A DNA stretch of 64,000 bases from contig DS995299.1 of the NCBI GenBank assembly GCA_000156155.1, forward strand, positions 2,390 to 66,389, written 5' to 3'. Each line of letters starts with the position of its first letter. Position 1 is the stretch's first letter. The notes under the pieces are model-generated. The model searched no databases and was not told where the DNA came from. It saw only the letters and a program-made list of their open reading frames with translations. This stretch comes from a beta proteobacterium KB13. Lineage in GTDB: Bacteria; Pseudomonadota; Gammaproteobacteria; Burkholderiales; Methylophilaceae. This document shows, piece after piece, positions 1-10,821 of this stretch. A program made the translations under genes and the position numbers.

Positions 1-866
1 TTGAGGGTTGCTACCACGGTCATGCAGATGCCCTGCTTGTGAAAGCGGGTTCAGGGGCACTTACCTTTGGTCAACCGAGTTCCGCTGGGGTGCCAGCCGA
101 TGTGGCCAAAGATACCCTAACCTTAAGCTACAACAATGTGGAAGAACTGCAACAGCTGTTTGATCAGCAAGGCGGTGAAATTGCCTGCGTCATTCTTGAG
201 CCTGTGGTGGGAAATATGAATTTGATTGTGCCGTCAGAAGAATTTTTAAACACGTTGCGAAGTGTCACAGAAAAACATGGCGCGGTGTTGATTTTTGATG
301 AGGTCATGACTGGTTTTAGAGTCTCACTGGGTGGGGCGCAGGAGCTCTTTGGCATCACCCCTGATATGTCCACTTTAGGTAAGGTGATCGGAGGAGGTTT
401 ACCGGTAGGAGCATTTGGTGGGCGCAAAGAGATCATGCAAACATTAGCTCCCTTGGGGCCAGTCTATCAAGCTGGAACGTTATCAGGCAACCCGGTGGCC
501 GTGGCAGCAGGGTTAAAAACACTCGAACTCATTCAGGCCAAAGGTTTCTTTGAATCTTTATCTCAACAGACCAAAAAATTGACAGACGGACTAACTGTTG
601 CGGCTAAAGAATTGGGTATCAAATTTTGTGCACGCAATGTGGGAGGAATGTTTGGTCTCTATTTTAGCGAACAACCGCCTAACTCATTTCAAGATGTGAT
701 GGCGTCTGATCGTGAAAAATTTAATGTATTTTTCCACGAAATGTTGAGCCAAGGAATCTATTTTGGACCGTCTGCATTTGAGGCTGGTTTTGTCTCGGCA
801 AAGCATTCAGATGAGGACATTAGTTTCACCATTGAATGTGCCAAAAAAGCATTTCAAAAAATCTAA
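1..866 (+). CDS. hemL: Glutamate-1-semialdehyde 2,1-aminomutase, 3' part
   Basis: Converts glutamate-1-semialdehyde to 5-aminolevulinate, the first dedicated tetrapyrrole precursor in the C5 pathway, using PLP in the cytosol. The reading frame is already open at base 3 ([16 protein letters not shown]), so the N-terminal third lies outside the window and the first in-frame GTG at 39 is not the real start. The PLP-binding lysine is visible in [17 protein letters not shown], and [10 protein letters not shown] supplies the aspartate that contacts the cofactor ring nitrogen. The C-terminus ends normally. hemE lies further along the same strand, but gltBD separates them, so this is not a compact heme operon. 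Identification is firm; only the missing 5' end is uncertain. Confidence 0.96.
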   Translation, partial: EGCYHGHADALLVKAGSGALTFGQPSSAGVPADVAKDTLTLSYNNVEELQQLFDQQGGEIACVILEPVVGNMNLIVPSEEFLNTLRSVTEKHGAVLIFDEVMTGFRVSLGGAQELFGITPDMSTLGKVIGGGLPVGAFGGRKEIMQTLAPLGPVYQAGTLSGNPVAVAAGLKTLELIQAKGFFESLSQQTKKLTDGLTVAAKELGIKFCARNVGGMFGLYFSEQPPNSFQDVMASDREKFNVFFHEMLSQGIYFGPSAFEAGFVSAKHSDEDISFTIECAKKAFQKI

Positions 867-895
867 ACTAAACCCGAATAAATCCCTCATAACCA

Positions 896-924
896 TTGAA
901 TTTACTGGATAAAACCAGTATTAT
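896..924 (+). promoter_or_regulatory. Probable sigma-70 promoter of gltBD with a dyad in the spacer
   Basis: TTGAAT (896-901) and TATTAT (919-924) are separated by 17 bases and lie about 40 bases before the gltB start codon. The spacer contains an inverted repeat, ACTGG-ATAAAA-CCAGT (904-919), which could be an operator. The arrangement is seen directly; promoter activity is inferred. The same dyad could be a weak terminator for hemL, but no run of T follows it. Confidence 0.45.
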
Positions 925-962
925 TGTTGGTTCGGCTCATTTAAAACAACAGATAAAAAGTT

Positions 963-3900
963 ATGGCAAAAAAATCAAATATTGAGAGGCAAGGTCTTTA
1001 TAATCCATCTAACGAACATGATGCTTGTGGCGTTGGGTTTGTAGCAAATATTCATGGTAAAAAAAGTCATGAAATTGTTGCACAGGGCCTGACCATCTTA
1101 GACAACCTCACCCACCGTGGAGCGACTGGGTACGATCCAAAACTTGGTGACGGTGCAGGGTTATTAAGTCAAATCCCACATGAATTTTTCTTAGCCGAAG
1201 CCAATGAAGCCGGATTTAAATTGCCGGAATTTGGTCACTATGGTATCGGAATGCTATTCCTTCCTCAAGATGACTCACTTCGAAATGAAGTGGAGACTCT
1301 TATTGAAAAAATAGTAGAAGAAGAGGGGCAGTCGACTCTAGGTTGGAGAGGTGTGCCGGTAGATAATTCTGATATCGCTGATGCGGCCAAAGAGGTTGAA
1401 CCAGTTATCAAACAAATTTTTATTCAAAGAAGTAGTGAGTGTGACAAACACACGGCCTTTGAAAGAAAATTATTTGTCATCCGAAAAAGAATTGAAATTG
1501 CTGTCAATAAACTGAATCCGGAAGATAGCGCTAAGTTTTACATTCCATCGATGTCATCCAGAACAATTGTTTACAAGGGGATGTTGTTAGCGGCGGAAGT
1601 CGGTGTTTACTTTACAGACTTAAAAGACGAAAAATTCACCTCCGCCATTGCACTAGTGCACCAGCGTTTTTCAACAAACACTTTTCCTTCCTGGGATCTT
1701 GCCCATCCTTTCAGAATGATTGCGCACAATGGAGAAATTAATACGGTCCAGGGGAATGTGAATTGGATGCATGCACGACATGAGACCATGAAGTCTATGT
1801 TGCTTGGAGAAGATTTAGAAAAATTATGGCCGTTAATCGAAGATGGTCAGTCTGACTCGGCCTGTTTTGATAATTGTTTAGAGCTGCTCGTTGCTGGAGG
1901 GTATAGCTTGCCGCATGCCATGATGATGTTAATTCCTGAGGCATGGGCCGGTAATCCTTTGATGGACAAGGAAAGAAAAGCATTTTATGAATATCATGCA
2001 GCTCTGATGGAACCATGGGATGGACCTGCCGCAGTGGCTTTTACTGATGGTCAAATGATTGGCGCTACACTTGATCGAAATGGATTACGACCAGCCAGGT
2101 ATCTGATGACGGATGACGGCGTGGTGATGATGGCATCCGAGATGGGAGTACTTACTTTCCCGGAAGAAAAAATTGTTAAAAAATGGCGATTAGAGCCTGG
2201 CAAGATGTTGTTAATTGATACTGATGCCGGCAGGGTGATTGATGATCAGGAAGTTAAAAAATTATTAGCATCAGCAAAACCTTACGAAAAGTGGGTCAAT
2301 GATTCAAGATTTTTCTTAGGAGATTTGGATAAGGTTGAAGAATCGCAAACAATGTCTCAACCGATTTTAGATATCCAGCAAAGTTTCGGCTACTCTCAAG
2401 AGGACATCAAATTTATCCTACAGCCAATGTTTGAATCTGGTCAGGAAGCGTCAGGATCAATGGGAAATGATGCTGCTCTTCCAGTGTTATCTAATAAAGC
2501 CAAGTCTCTATATAACTATTTCAAACAATTGTTTGCCCAAGTCACGAACCCACCAATTGATCCGATCAGAGAAGAAATTGTGATGTCACTGGTGACTTTT
2601 ATTGGACCAAAACCAAACCTTTTAGGTATTGAAGAAACCAATCCACCATGGCGTCTTGAGGCAAGCCAACCTGTATTGAGTCTTCAGGAATTAGAGCAAT
2701 TAAAATCAATTGAGCAATTAACTAACGGGCACTTCAAATCAAAAGTGATTGATATCACTTACGAAAAATCAACTGCAGAAAATGCCGAATTAAGAATGCA
2801 GCAGGCCTTAGATAATGTCTGTCAGGAAGCCAACCAGGCCATTCGTGATGGTTTTAATATCTTAATTTTATCTGATCGAAATGTGTCTAACGATCGGATC
2901 GCCATCCCAGCACTGTTAGCTTCCTCTGCAACACACGAATTTTTAGTGCACGAGGGAAATAGAACGAACGCAGGTCTCGTTGTGGATACTGGATCTGCAA
3001 GAGAGATCCATCATTTTGCATTGCTTGGTGGTTACGGCGCTGAAGCAATATGTCCGTGGCTTGTGTTTGAAACCATGAAAGAAATTACGGATGATGCAAA
3101 TCAAGCGCAAACTAATTTTATAAAGGCAGTTGGCAAAGGCTTATATAAAATCATGTCGAAGATGGGTATTTCGACATTCCAATCCTATTGTGGCGCGCAA
3201 ATTTTTGAAGCAATCGGTTTAAATTCAAAATTTATTGAAAAATACTTTACTGGTACGACAACAAATATTGAAGGAATTGGTTTAGCTGAAGTTTCAGCAG
3301 AAGCTGAAAAATTACATAGTGATGCATTTGGAAACGATCCTGTATTAGCCAATGCGCTTGATGCTGGTGGTGAGTATGCCTTCAGAATTCGTGGTGAGCA
3401 ACACATGTGGAATCCAGAATCCATCGCAAAATTACAGCATGCCACTCGAAAAAAAGATTTCCAAACGTATAAAGAATATGCCGAATTGATTAACAATCAA
3501 TCCGAGAGATTCATGACCTTAAGAGGTTTATTCCAATTTAAATCCTCCAATAAATCAATTTCTATTGATGACGTTGAGCCAGCCACCGAAATAGTTAAAC
3601 GTTTTGCAACAGGCGCCATGTCATTAGGCTCGATTTCAACTGAAGCACATACAACGCTTGCTATCGCGATGAATCGTATTGGTGGTAAATCTAATACGGG
3701 TGAAGGCGGCGAAGACAAGAAAAGGTTTATACCGCTGACTAAGGATTCCAGCTTGGAAGAAATGTTTGGTAAAGATTTAATTGAGGCAAATATTCAGCTT
3801 AAAAAAGGAGACTCTTTACGGTCTAAAATTAAACAAGTTGCTTCCGGTCGTTTTGGAGTAACAGCTGAATATCTTGCGGCAGCAGATCAAATTCAAATTA

Positions 3901-5588
3901 AAATGGCTCAGGGCGCTAAGCCTGGTGAGGGCGGTCAACTTCCTGGCCATAAAGTGAGTCCGTACATTGCACAGCTAAGATTCTCTGTTCCAGGTGTTGG
4001 CTTAATTTCACCACCACCCCACCATGATATTTATTCTATTGAGGATTTGGCTCAGTTAATTCATGACTTAAAAAATGCCAACCCACAGGCTGATATATCA
4101 GTTAAGTTGGTGTCTGAAACTGGGGTCGGTACCGTTGCAGCTGGAGTGGCGAAGGCAAAATCAGACCACATTGTGATCGCAGGTCATGATGGGGGTACAG
4201 GCGCTTCACCACTTTCATCCATCAAGCATGCAGGCACTCCATGGGAGCTTGGACTTGCAGAAACACAACAAACTCTTGTGCTGAATAAATTACGAAGTCG
4301 TGTCATTTTACAAGTGGACGGCCAAATGAAGACCGGACGAGATGTTGTCATTGGAGCGCTATTGGGCGCTGACGAATTTGGTTTTGCTACTGCACCATTA
4401 GTGGTGGAAGGATGTATCATGATGAGAAAATGTCATTTGAATACATGCCCTGTTGGCGTGGCAACTCAAGACCCTGAGTTGAGAAAAAGGTTTACAGGCC
4501 AACCAGACCATGTGGTAAATTACTTCTTCTTTATTGCTGAAGAGGTCAGAGAAATTATGGCTGAATTGGGCGTTAAAAATTTCAATGATCTCATTGGTCG
4601 TTCAGACCTTTTAGACATGCAGGCTGGTATAGATCACTGGAAAATACACGGTCTAGATTTTACAAAAATCTTCTATCGTCCAGAATTGTCAGACGAGGTT
4701 GGGACATATCATCAAGAAACTCAAGATCACGGCCTAGACAAGGCGCTTGATCATAAGCTGATTAAGCAAGCAAAAGATGCGATTGAAAATAAAGGTTCTT
4801 GTGTAGTTGATACCCCAATTACCAATATTAATCGAACCGCTGGCACGCTTCTGTCTCACGAGATTGCAAAAAGATATGGCAATGACGGACTTCCTGAAGA
4901 CTCAATCCAAGTAAATTTATCTGGAACCGCTGGGCAAAGTTTTGGAGCTTTTTTAGCAAAAGGCATTACATTTAATCTCGAGGGTGAAGGTAATGACTAT
5001 GTTGGCAAGGGTTTGTGTGGTGGAAAAATCATCATCAAACCTCCGAAAACTTTCAATGCAAAAGCATCTGAAAATATCATTGTAGGTAATACAGTGATGT
5101 ACGGTGCGACATCTGGCAAAACATTTTTCAGCGGTATTGCTGGGGAAAGATTCTGTGTAAGAAATTCTGGAGCCAGTGCTGTAGTTGAAGGTGTTGGTAA
5201 CCATGGGTGTGAATATATGACGGGCGGAACAGTCGCTGTACTTGGGCCGACAGGTCAAAATTTCGCGGCTGGTATGTCAGGCGGCGTAGCTTATATATTT
5301 GATTTGAATAAGACCTTTGAAGCCAATTGCAATAAATCGATGGTCACGTTAGAAAAAGTTTTACCTGCGAATTTACAACCGAGTGAAGCTCAACATCTAA
5401 ATCAACCGGATGAAGTGACCTTAAAGACCTTGGTAAGTGATCATTTGAAATATACCAATAGTGAAGTGGCGAAACATATTCTTGATAATTGGGATGATAT
5501 GTTGAATCATTTTGTCAAAGTCATGCCAAATGAATATAGAAGAGCTCTTAATGAGTTACAAGAAAAAACGAATAAGGAAACAGTGTAA
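963..5588 (+). CDS. gltB: Glutamate synthase (NADPH) large subunit
   Basis: Transfers the amide nitrogen of glutamine to 2-oxoglutarate, making two glutamates; with glutamine synthetase it is the high-affinity ammonium assimilation route. The 1541-residue length is normal for the family. Cys22 in EHDACGVGF is the N-terminal nucleophile of the class II glutaminase domain, implying removal of a 21-residue propeptide. The central and FMN domains follow ([15 protein letters not shown], then [19 protein letters not shown]), with the 3Fe-4S cysteines at [13 protein letters not shown], and the C-terminal beta-helix domain ends the protein. The ribosome-binding site before the ATG is weak. The stop codon shares one base with the gltD start, so the two subunits are probably translationally coupled. 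Confidence 0.98.
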   Translation: MAKKSNIERQGLYNPSNEHDACGVGFVANIHGKKSHEIVAQGLTILDNLTHRGATGYDPKLGDGAGLLSQIPHEFFLAEANEAGFKLPEFGHYGIGMLFLPQDDSLRNEVETLIEKIVEEEGQSTLGWRGVPVDNSDIADAAKEVEPVIKQIFIQRSSECDKHTAFERKLFVIRKRIEIAVNKLNPEDSAKFYIPSMSSRTIVYKGMLLAAEVGVYFTDLKDEKFTSAIALVHQRFSTNTFPSWDLAHPFRMIAHNGEINTVQGNVNWMHARHETMKSMLLGEDLEKLWPLIEDGQSDSACFDNCLELLVAGGYSLPHAMMMLIPEAWAGNPLMDKERKAFYEYHAALMEPWDGPAAVAFTDGQMIGATLDRNGLRPARYLMTDDGVVMMASEMGVLTFPEEKIVKKWRLEPGKMLLIDTDAGRVIDDQEVKKLLASAKPYEKWVNDSRFFLGDLDKVEESQTMSQPILDIQQSFGYSQEDIKFILQPMFESGQEASGSMGNDAALPVLSNKAKSLYNYFKQLFAQVTNPPIDPIREEIVMSLVTFIGPKPNLLGIEETNPPWRLEASQPVLSLQELEQLKSIEQLTNGHFKSKVIDITYEKSTAENAELRMQQALDNVCQEANQAIRDGFNILILSDRNVSNDRIAIPALLASSATHEFLVHEGNRTNAGLVVDTGSAREIHHFALLGGYGAEAICPWLVFETMKEITDDANQAQTNFIKAVGKGLYKIMSKMGISTFQSYCGAQIFEAIGLNSKFIEKYFTGTTTNIEGIGLAEVSAEAEKLHSDAFGNDPVLANALDAGGEYAFRIRGEQHMWNPESIAKLQHATRKKDFQTYKEYAELINNQSERFMTLRGLFQFKSSNKSISIDDVEPATEIVKRFATGAMSLGSISTEAHTTLAIAMNRIGGKSNTGEGGEDKKRFIPLTKDSSLEEMFGKDLIEANIQLKKGDSLRSKIKQVASGRFGVTAEYLAAADQIQIKMAQGAKPGEGGQLPGHKVSPYIAQLRFSVPGVGLISPPPHHDIYSIEDLAQLIHDLKNANPQADISVKLVSETGVGTVAAGVAKAKSDHIVIAGHDGGTGASPLSSIKHAGTPWELGLAETQQTLVLNKLRSRVILQVDGQMKTGRDVVIGALLGADEFGFATAPLVVEGCIMMRKCHLNTCPVGVATQDPELRKRFTGQPDHVVNYFFFIAEEVREIMAELGVKNFNDLIGRSDLLDMQAGIDHWKIHGLDFTKIFYRPELSDEVGTYHQETQDHGLDKALDHKLIKQAKDAIENKGSCVVDTPITNINRTAGTLLSHEIAKRYGNDGLPEDSIQVNLSGTAGQSFGAFLAKGITFNLEGEGNDYVGKGLCGGKIIIKPPKTFNAKASENIIVGNTVMYGATSGKTFFSGIAGERFCVRNSGASAVVEGVGNHGCEYMTGGTVAVLGPTGQNFAAGMSGGVAYIFDLNKTFEANCNKSMVTLEKVLPANLQPSEAQHLNQPDEVTLKTLVSDHLKYTNSEVAKHILDNWDDMLNHFVKVMPNEYRRALNELQEKTNKETV

Positions 5589-7015
5589 TGGGTAAAGCAA
5601 CAGGATTTTTAGAGTTTGATAGGTTATCTGAACAAAATATTCCTCCTCATGAACGAGTAAAGAATTATAAAGAGTTTGTTCTGCACTTAACGGATGAAGA
5701 AGCGAAAGTCCAAGGTGCCCGATGTATGGATTGCGGGATTCCTTTTTGTAATAATGGCTGCCCTGTAAATAATATTATTCCTGACTGGAATGATCTGGTG
5801 TATCGCCAGAATTGGGAAGAAGCAATCAAGGTGTTGCATTCTACTAACAACTTTCCTGAGTTTACTGGAAGAATATGTCCAGCTCCATGTGAGGCTGCTT
5901 GTACCCTAAATATTAATTCCGATGCGGTTGGGATTAAATCAATTGAACATGCGATTATTGATAAGGCATGGGAGCTAGGTCTGGTAAAACCTCAGTTAGC
6001 AGACAAGAAAACTGGTAAAAGAATTGCCATTGTTGGTTCTGGTCCAGCTGGTTTAGCTGCAGCACAACAATTAGCTCGTGCAGGCCACGATGTCGATCTA
6101 ATGGAAAAAAATGATCGCATTGGTGGTCTCCTTCGATATGGAATTCCTGACTTTAAAATGGAAAAATCTCATATTGATCGACGAATGGAACAGATGGCTG
6201 CTGAAGGAGTTAATTTTTTAACCAACCATAATGTCGGTGAAAATATTCAACCTGATGATTTAATTAAAGATTATGATGCGGTGATCCTATCAGGTGGTGC
6301 TGAATGGCCAAGAGACCTTCCAGTTCCTGGAAGAGAACTTGATGGAGTTCATTTTGCAATGGATTTTTTACCCTCTCAAAATAAAGTGGTTGCTGGAGAC
6401 AAGTTATCAGAGCAAATTCTGGCGACAGATAAACATGTGGTGGTAATTGGCGGCGGCGATACTGGTTCGGATTGTGTTGGAACATCTAATCGTCATGGTG
6501 CAAAATCAGTGACGCAATTTGAATTGATGCCACAGCCACCTGAAAAAGAAAATAAATCGATGGTTTGGCCATACTGGCCCCTGAAACTGAGAACCTCAAG
6601 CTCGCATGAAGAAGGTTGTGATCGTGATTGGTCTGTTGCTACCAAAGAATTGATTGGCGACAATGGCGTTGTAAAAGAATTGGTTGCTAGCCGAGTCGAA
6701 TGGAAAGATGGCAAGATGGCTGAAATACCAAATTCAGAGTTCAGAATTAAAGCGGATCTTGTTTTATTGGCAATGGGTTTTGTTAGCCCCCAACAATCGA
6801 TTCTTGAAAAATTTGGTGTTGAAAAAGATGCTCGTGGCAATGTTAAGGCAGATACTGAAGGCAAAAAAGCTTACTTCACGTCACGAGATAAAGTGTTTGC
6901 AGCTGGGGACATGAGAAGAGGTCAGTCATTAGTTGTATGGGCAATTCGTGAAGGTAGACAATGTGCTCATGCGGTTGATGAATATCTCATGGGAAGCACC
7001 TCGCTACCTAGATAA
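5588..7015 (+). CDS. gltD: Glutamate synthase small subunit
   Basis: FAD and iron-sulfur subunit that takes electrons from NADPH and passes them to GltB. The N-terminal domain has cysteines for two 4Fe-4S clusters ([14 protein letters not shown] and [11 protein letters not shown]). Two Rossmann folds follow: [17 protein letters not shown] near residue 150 for FAD and [11 protein letters not shown] near residue 290 for NADPH. The C-terminal [16 protein letters not shown] is the usual FAD-binding end of the family. Its ATG overlaps the gltB stop by one base, and hemE starts five bases after its own stop, so gltB-gltD-hemE is probably one transcript. Confidence 0.98.
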   Translation: MGKATGFLEFDRLSEQNIPPHERVKNYKEFVLHLTDEEAKVQGARCMDCGIPFCNNGCPVNNIIPDWNDLVYRQNWEEAIKVLHSTNNFPEFTGRICPAPCEAACTLNINSDAVGIKSIEHAIIDKAWELGLVKPQLADKKTGKRIAIVGSGPAGLAAAQQLARAGHDVDLMEKNDRIGGLLRYGIPDFKMEKSHIDRRMEQMAAEGVNFLTNHNVGENIQPDDLIKDYDAVILSGGAEWPRDLPVPGRELDGVHFAMDFLPSQNKVVAGDKLSEQILATDKHVVVIGGGDTGSDCVGTSNRHGAKSVTQFELMPQPPEKENKSMVWPYWPLKLRTSSSHEEGCDRDWSVATKELIGDNGVVKELVASRVEWKDGKMAEIPNSEFRIKADLVLLAMGFVSPQQSILEKFGVEKDARGNVKADTEGKKAYFTSRDKVFAAGDMRRGQSLVVWAIREGRQCAHAVDEYLMGSTSLPR

Positions 7016-7020
7016 TCATC

Positions 7021-8076
7021 ATGAATCTATTAAATGATTCATTTCTTAAGACATTAAGACTTGGAAAGACATCTTACACTCCTGCATGGATAATGAGGCA
7101 GGCTGGCCGCTACCTGCCTGAATATAGAGACACTCGAAAAAACGCTGGGTCTTTTATGGATCTTTGTCGGAACACATCTTTTGCTACTGAAGTCACCATG
7201 CAGCCCTTAGAGCGTTATCCTCAGTTAGATGCCGCTATTTTATTCTCTGATATTTTGACCATCCCTGATGCCATGGGTCTGGGATTAAATTTTCTTCCTG
7301 GTGAGGGCCCTACGTTTTCAAATCCATTAATCGATGAATCATCCGTTCACAAACTTGACATTCCATCCATGGAAAAATTGTCTTATGTTTTTGATGCTAT
7401 TCGTTCAATTAAAGATGCTTTACAAAATAGAGTCCCCCTGATTGGATTTGCTGGAAGTCCATGGACACTTGCGACATATATGGTTGAAGGTAAAGGCGGT
7501 TCAGATTTTTTGAATGTAAAAAAAATGGCATATGAGCGTGATGACCTAATGCATCATATTTTAAAAATTAATGCGGAAACAGTTAGTCAATATCTTGCTG
7601 AACAAATCAAGGCAGGGGCAGATGCAGTGATGATTTTTGATTCATGGGGTGGAGCATTAAGTCATTTGGAATATGAAAAATTATCATTGAATTACATGAA
7701 AGTTATTATAGATAACCTAAATATTCTTGGCTTTGGTGATGTGCCAAAAATAATATTCACCAAAGGCGGTGGACAATGGATAAATCAACAATTAAAAGCT
7801 GGATCCAATGCAATAGGGCTTGATTGGCAAACCAGTTTAAAAACCGCAAGAGAATTAACAAAAGATAAAGTAGCGCTTCAAGGAAATATGGACCCAGCAA
7901 TCCTATTAGGATCCGATAAGAAAATTGAAGGCACAGTCAAATCAGTTATCGATGATTACGGCCATGGTGAAGGCCATATATTTAATCTTGGACATGGCAT
8001 TACCCAATTCACTGATCCCGCTAAAGTGACATTAATGCTCGATGTGTTGAAAGAGTACAGTAAAAAATACCATTAA
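7021..8076 (+). CDS. hemE: Uroporphyrinogen decarboxylase
   Basis: Removes four carboxyl groups from uroporphyrinogen III to give coproporphyrinogen III in heme synthesis. The N-terminal signature [16 protein letters not shown] carries the substrate-binding arginines, and [14 protein letters not shown] contains the essential aspartate. The 351-residue length is typical. It follows gltD after five bases. Its TAA stop overlaps the stop of the convergent symporter gene in the shared tetranucleotide TTAA at 8073-8076, leaving no intergenic DNA. Confidence 0.98.
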   Translation: MNLLNDSFLKTLRLGKTSYTPAWIMRQAGRYLPEYRDTRKNAGSFMDLCRNTSFATEVTMQPLERYPQLDAAILFSDILTIPDAMGLGLNFLPGEGPTFSNPLIDESSVHKLDIPSMEKLSYVFDAIRSIKDALQNRVPLIGFAGSPWTLATYMVEGKGGSDFLNVKKMAYERDDLMHHILKINAETVSQYLAEQIKAGADAVMIFDSWGGALSHLEYEKLSLNYMKVIIDNLNILGFGDVPKIIFTKGGGQWINQQLKAGSNAIGLDWQTSLKTARELTKDKVALQGNMDPAILLGSDKKIEGTVKSVIDDYGHGEGHIFNLGHGITQFTDPAKVTLMLDVLKEYSKKYH

Positions 8077-9635
8077 TGTTTTTTACCCTCTTCTATCCCA
8101 ATCCCAGTAATGGATCTATAGAATTGTTCTTGGAATCCTTTTTTATCTTTTATTGCCTGACTTGATCGATCTGATAAAGATATAAAAATAACAAAAAAGA
8201 ATGTTGTAGTCATAGAGAACAAAGCTGGATACTTATAAGGGAATATGGCTTCAGTAAAATGGAAAACATCTACCCATACAACAGGACTTAAGATGACCAA
8301 TGCGATGGTCACTAAAAGACCAATTAACCCACCAAGAAAAGCCCCTCTTGTCGTAAGATTCTTCCAGAACATGGATAAAAATATAATTGGAAAATTAGTA
8401 CTGGCTGCGATAGCAAAAGCAAGCCCGACCATAAAAGCAATATTTTGTTTTTCAAATATGATGCCCAGAAAAATTGCCAAAATACCTAGAAAAATCGTGG
8501 CAATTCTTGAAACAAATAATTCTTTTTTCTCATTTTTGTTTGAAGAATTAATTACATTGGCATAGATATCATGAGATATGGCTGACGCACCTGCCAAAGT
8601 TAATCCTGATACAACGGCTAAGATAGTCGCAAAGGCTACAGCCGAAATAAATCCAAGTAACACATCACCACCAACGGCATGAGCCAGGTGGATTGCAGCC
8701 ATATTGTTATTTCCAATTAGTCCACCATTAGGTTTTAGATAGTCGGTATTTGAGCCAACGAGAATGATGGCTCCAAAGCCAATGATGAAGGTAAGAATGT
8801 AAAAATATCCTATAAAGCCGGTAGCATAGACTACGGATTTTCTTGCCTGAATCGAGTCTTTTACTGTAAAAAAACGCATCAATATGTGTGGCAATCCTGC
8901 GGTACCAAACATGAGCGCTAAACCCAACGATATGGCAGAAATAGGATCCTTGATCAGGCCTCCGGGATTAAGAATTTTTGATCCTAATTCATGATTTTGC
9001 ACTGCGGTAGAAAAAAATTGATTTAGGTTAAAATTGAATTGATATAAAACCAGAATAGATATTAATGTCGCTCCAAAAAGCAGAAGTACAGCCTTAATGA
9101 TTTGAACCCAGGTTGTTGCAATCATTCCGCCAAACGTGACATATAAAATCATCAAGCCACCAACAATATAAACAGCCAAATCATAAGGAAGGCCAAATAA
9201 GATTTGAATTAATTTTCCTGCACCAACCATTTGTGCAATCAGATAGAGAGATACGGTTGCTAGAGAGCCTAGTGCAGATAATGTTCTAATGGGTCTTTGC
9301 TGGAGCCGATAAGAAGCCACATCTGCGAAGGTATATTTCCCTAAGTTTCTTAATGGTTCCGCGATTAATAAGAGAACTATTGGCCATCCTACTAAGAATC
9401 CAATTGAATATATGAGACCATCAAAACCTGTTGCAAAGACAAGACCTGAGATCCCTAAAAAAGATGCGGCTGACATAAAATCACCTGAAATGGCTAGACC
9501 ATTCTGAAAACCAGATATATTTCCACCCGCTGTATAGAAAGAGTCTCGGTTAGAGATTTGTTTCGCTGCCCAATAGGTTATATAAAGCGTTACAAATACA
9601 AAAAGTAAAAATAAACTAACTGCAATGATGTTCAT
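8073..9635 (-). CDS. actP: Sodium:solute symporter, cation/acetate (ActP) type
   Basis: A polytopic inner-membrane symporter of 520 residues with about 13 hydrophobic segments. The N-terminal stretch [20 protein letters not shown] and the following [18 protein letters not shown] match the ActP branch of the solute:sodium symporter family, which takes up acetate and related monocarboxylates. The gene upstream, overlapping by four bases, encodes the DUF485 protein that habitually accompanies ActP. The real substrate cannot be read from sequence; in a methylotroph it could be another small carboxylate such as glycolate or pyruvate. Family assignment is firm, substrate less so. Confidence 0.85.
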   Translation of the reverse strand: MNIIAVSLFLLFVFVTLYITYWAAKQISNRDSFYTAGGNISGFQNGLAISGDFMSAASFLGISGLVFATGFDGLIYSIGFLVGWPIVLLLIAEPLRNLGKYTFADVASYRLQQRPIRTLSALGSLATVSLYLIAQMVGAGKLIQILFGLPYDLAVYIVGGLMILYVTFGGMIATTWVQIIKAVLLLFGATLISILVLYQFNFNLNQFFSTAVQNHELGSKILNPGGLIKDPISAISLGLALMFGTAGLPHILMRFFTVKDSIQARKSVVYATGFIGYFYILTFIIGFGAIILVGSNTDYLKPNGGLIGNNNMAAIHLAHAVGGDVLLGFISAVAFATILAVVSGLTLAGASAISHDIYANVINSSNKNEKKELFVSRIATIFLGILAIFLGIIFEKQNIAFMVGLAFAIAASTNFPIIFLSMFWKNLTTRGAFLGGLIGLLVTIALVILSPVVWVDVFHFTEAIFPYKYPALFSMTTTFFFVIFISLSDRSSQAIKDKKGFQEQFYRSITGIGIEEGKKH

Positions 9636-9895
9636 GACGTGATTTTTTTGATTTCAGGTTCTAAATATTTATTTGATAAAAATACATACACAAGGGTGAC
9701 GATAAATATGATCAGAATTAACAAGAAACCAAAAACGATTCCATATGAGATTGTGGAATTAAAAAATTGCTGACCTAAAAATTCAGGAAAATAAGCAATG
9801 CAAGTAATAAATAAGAAATAGGAGAACATGATTATAAATAAGAGCGGCACAACCATTTTCTTTTTGATACTTATTAGATGACTTATATCTTTCAT
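9632..9895 (-). CDS. DUF485 (YjcH-like) inner-membrane protein
   Basis: An 87-residue protein with two strong transmembrane helices (about residues 15-38 and 49-73) and short charged ends. Size, topology and position immediately before an ActP-type symporter identify it as a DUF485/YjcH family member. Its molecular role is not established; it may assist or regulate the symporter. The four-base ATGA overlap with the downstream gene indicates translational coupling. Confidence 0.8.
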   Translation of the reverse strand: MKDISHLISIKKKMVVPLLFIIMFSYFLFITCIAYFPEFLGQQFFNSTISYGIVFGFLLILIIFIVTLVYVFLSNKYLEPEIKKITS

Positions 9896-9927
9896 GTTGT
9901 AAATATAACATTAATAACTAAAGTTAC

Positions 9928-10776
9928 TCATGGAAAAACATCGATTTTAATTGTCAATTGTTTTTGTAATATGTTCTTAATATGATTAAGTTCGTCTAAA
10001 GATAATCTTTCAATAGTTATATCTTGATTATTCTGTAAGGATGGTCTTGCCAAGCTATAAAGATCAATTTTTTTAATTAACTGCTCGTAAGGTTTAATTA
10101 ATTTGGAATAATTTTTTAAAAAATCATTTGTCGGAACTTGATGATTAATTTTTAATAGGCAGGTTTGAATCACTGTATGACAGGTCTCTGCACATGTTTT
10201 TAAATTATTAATCATCGAATTAGGATCTAAATTAACTTGATTGATTAGTTTTATAAAATCTTCATCCGCTGCATCAATTTTGAACCAGACCTCACCATGA
10301 TGGCGATTAAAAATATTAAGGCATTCTTTTTTTTTGCTGATAAAGCTTCCGTTTGTAATTAAGCGAACAGGAATATTATCAATCAGTTTATGTTCTTTTA
10401 AACTTGCAATGATAATTTCTAAAACCTCTAAAAATTCTGGTGCTGCAGTAGGCTCTCCATTGCCTGATAGGGCTACATCGGCAAAGGTTGTTCCAGGAGG
10501 AGTATTTTCTTTTAAAAAGTTAGAATTTATTATTTGATCAATCCAAAAGTTTAACTCATCTTTTAACAATTCAACTTGGATAGGTTCCGGACCACCTCTT
10601 GTGAGGTTTGGAATTTCACAATAAATACATTGCCAATTACATGCATTATTGGTATTGAGATTTACCCCTAAAGACAATCCCCCAGCTCTGCGTGAAACAA
10701 CAGGATAAACATATTTTGAATCGAATATATTTCTGTCATGATCTTCAGCATGAAGGACATAAGTTTTTTTGTTCAT
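9928..10776 (-). CDS. Radical SAM protein (COG0731-like)
   Basis: A 282-residue radical S-adenosylmethionine enzyme. Cys46, Cys50 and Cys53 in ACNWQCIYCE form the CX3CX2C motif for the 4Fe-4S cluster that cleaves SAM. ALSGNGEPTAAPEF is the glycine-rich SAM-binding motif, and VRLITNGSF follows in the next strand. The overall pattern resembles the COG0731 group (wyosine-synthase-like Fe-S oxidoreductases), whose bacterial members mostly lack an assigned reaction. It stands alone between two minus-strand units, so context does not reveal a substrate. I am confident of the fold but not of the function. Confidence 0.8.
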   Translation of the reverse strand: MNKKTYVLHAEDHDRNIFDSKYVYPVVSRRAGGLSLGVNLNTNNACNWQCIYCEIPNLTRGGPEPIQVELLKDELNFWIDQIINSNFLKENTPPGTTFADVALSGNGEPTAAPEFLEVLEIIIASLKEHKLIDNIPVRLITNGSFISKKKECLNIFNRHHGEVWFKIDAADEDFIKLINQVNLDPNSMINNLKTCAETCHTVIQTCLLKINHQVPTNDFLKNYSKLIKPYEQLIKKIDLYSLARPSLQNNQDITIERLSLDELNHIKNILQKQLTIKIDVFP

Positions 10777-10821
10777 GCCTTCAATTATAGCTAATTTTAA
10801 GCTGGCGTTAATTTACAAAAA

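Noticed and set aside
904-919. Hairpin as intrinsic terminator of hemL
   Set aside because: The stem is only five to six bp and no T run follows; it fits better as a dyad within the gltB promoter.
6493-6864. A 123-codon minus-strand frame within gltD
   Set aside because: Shadow of the coding frame of gltD; no start signals or family features.
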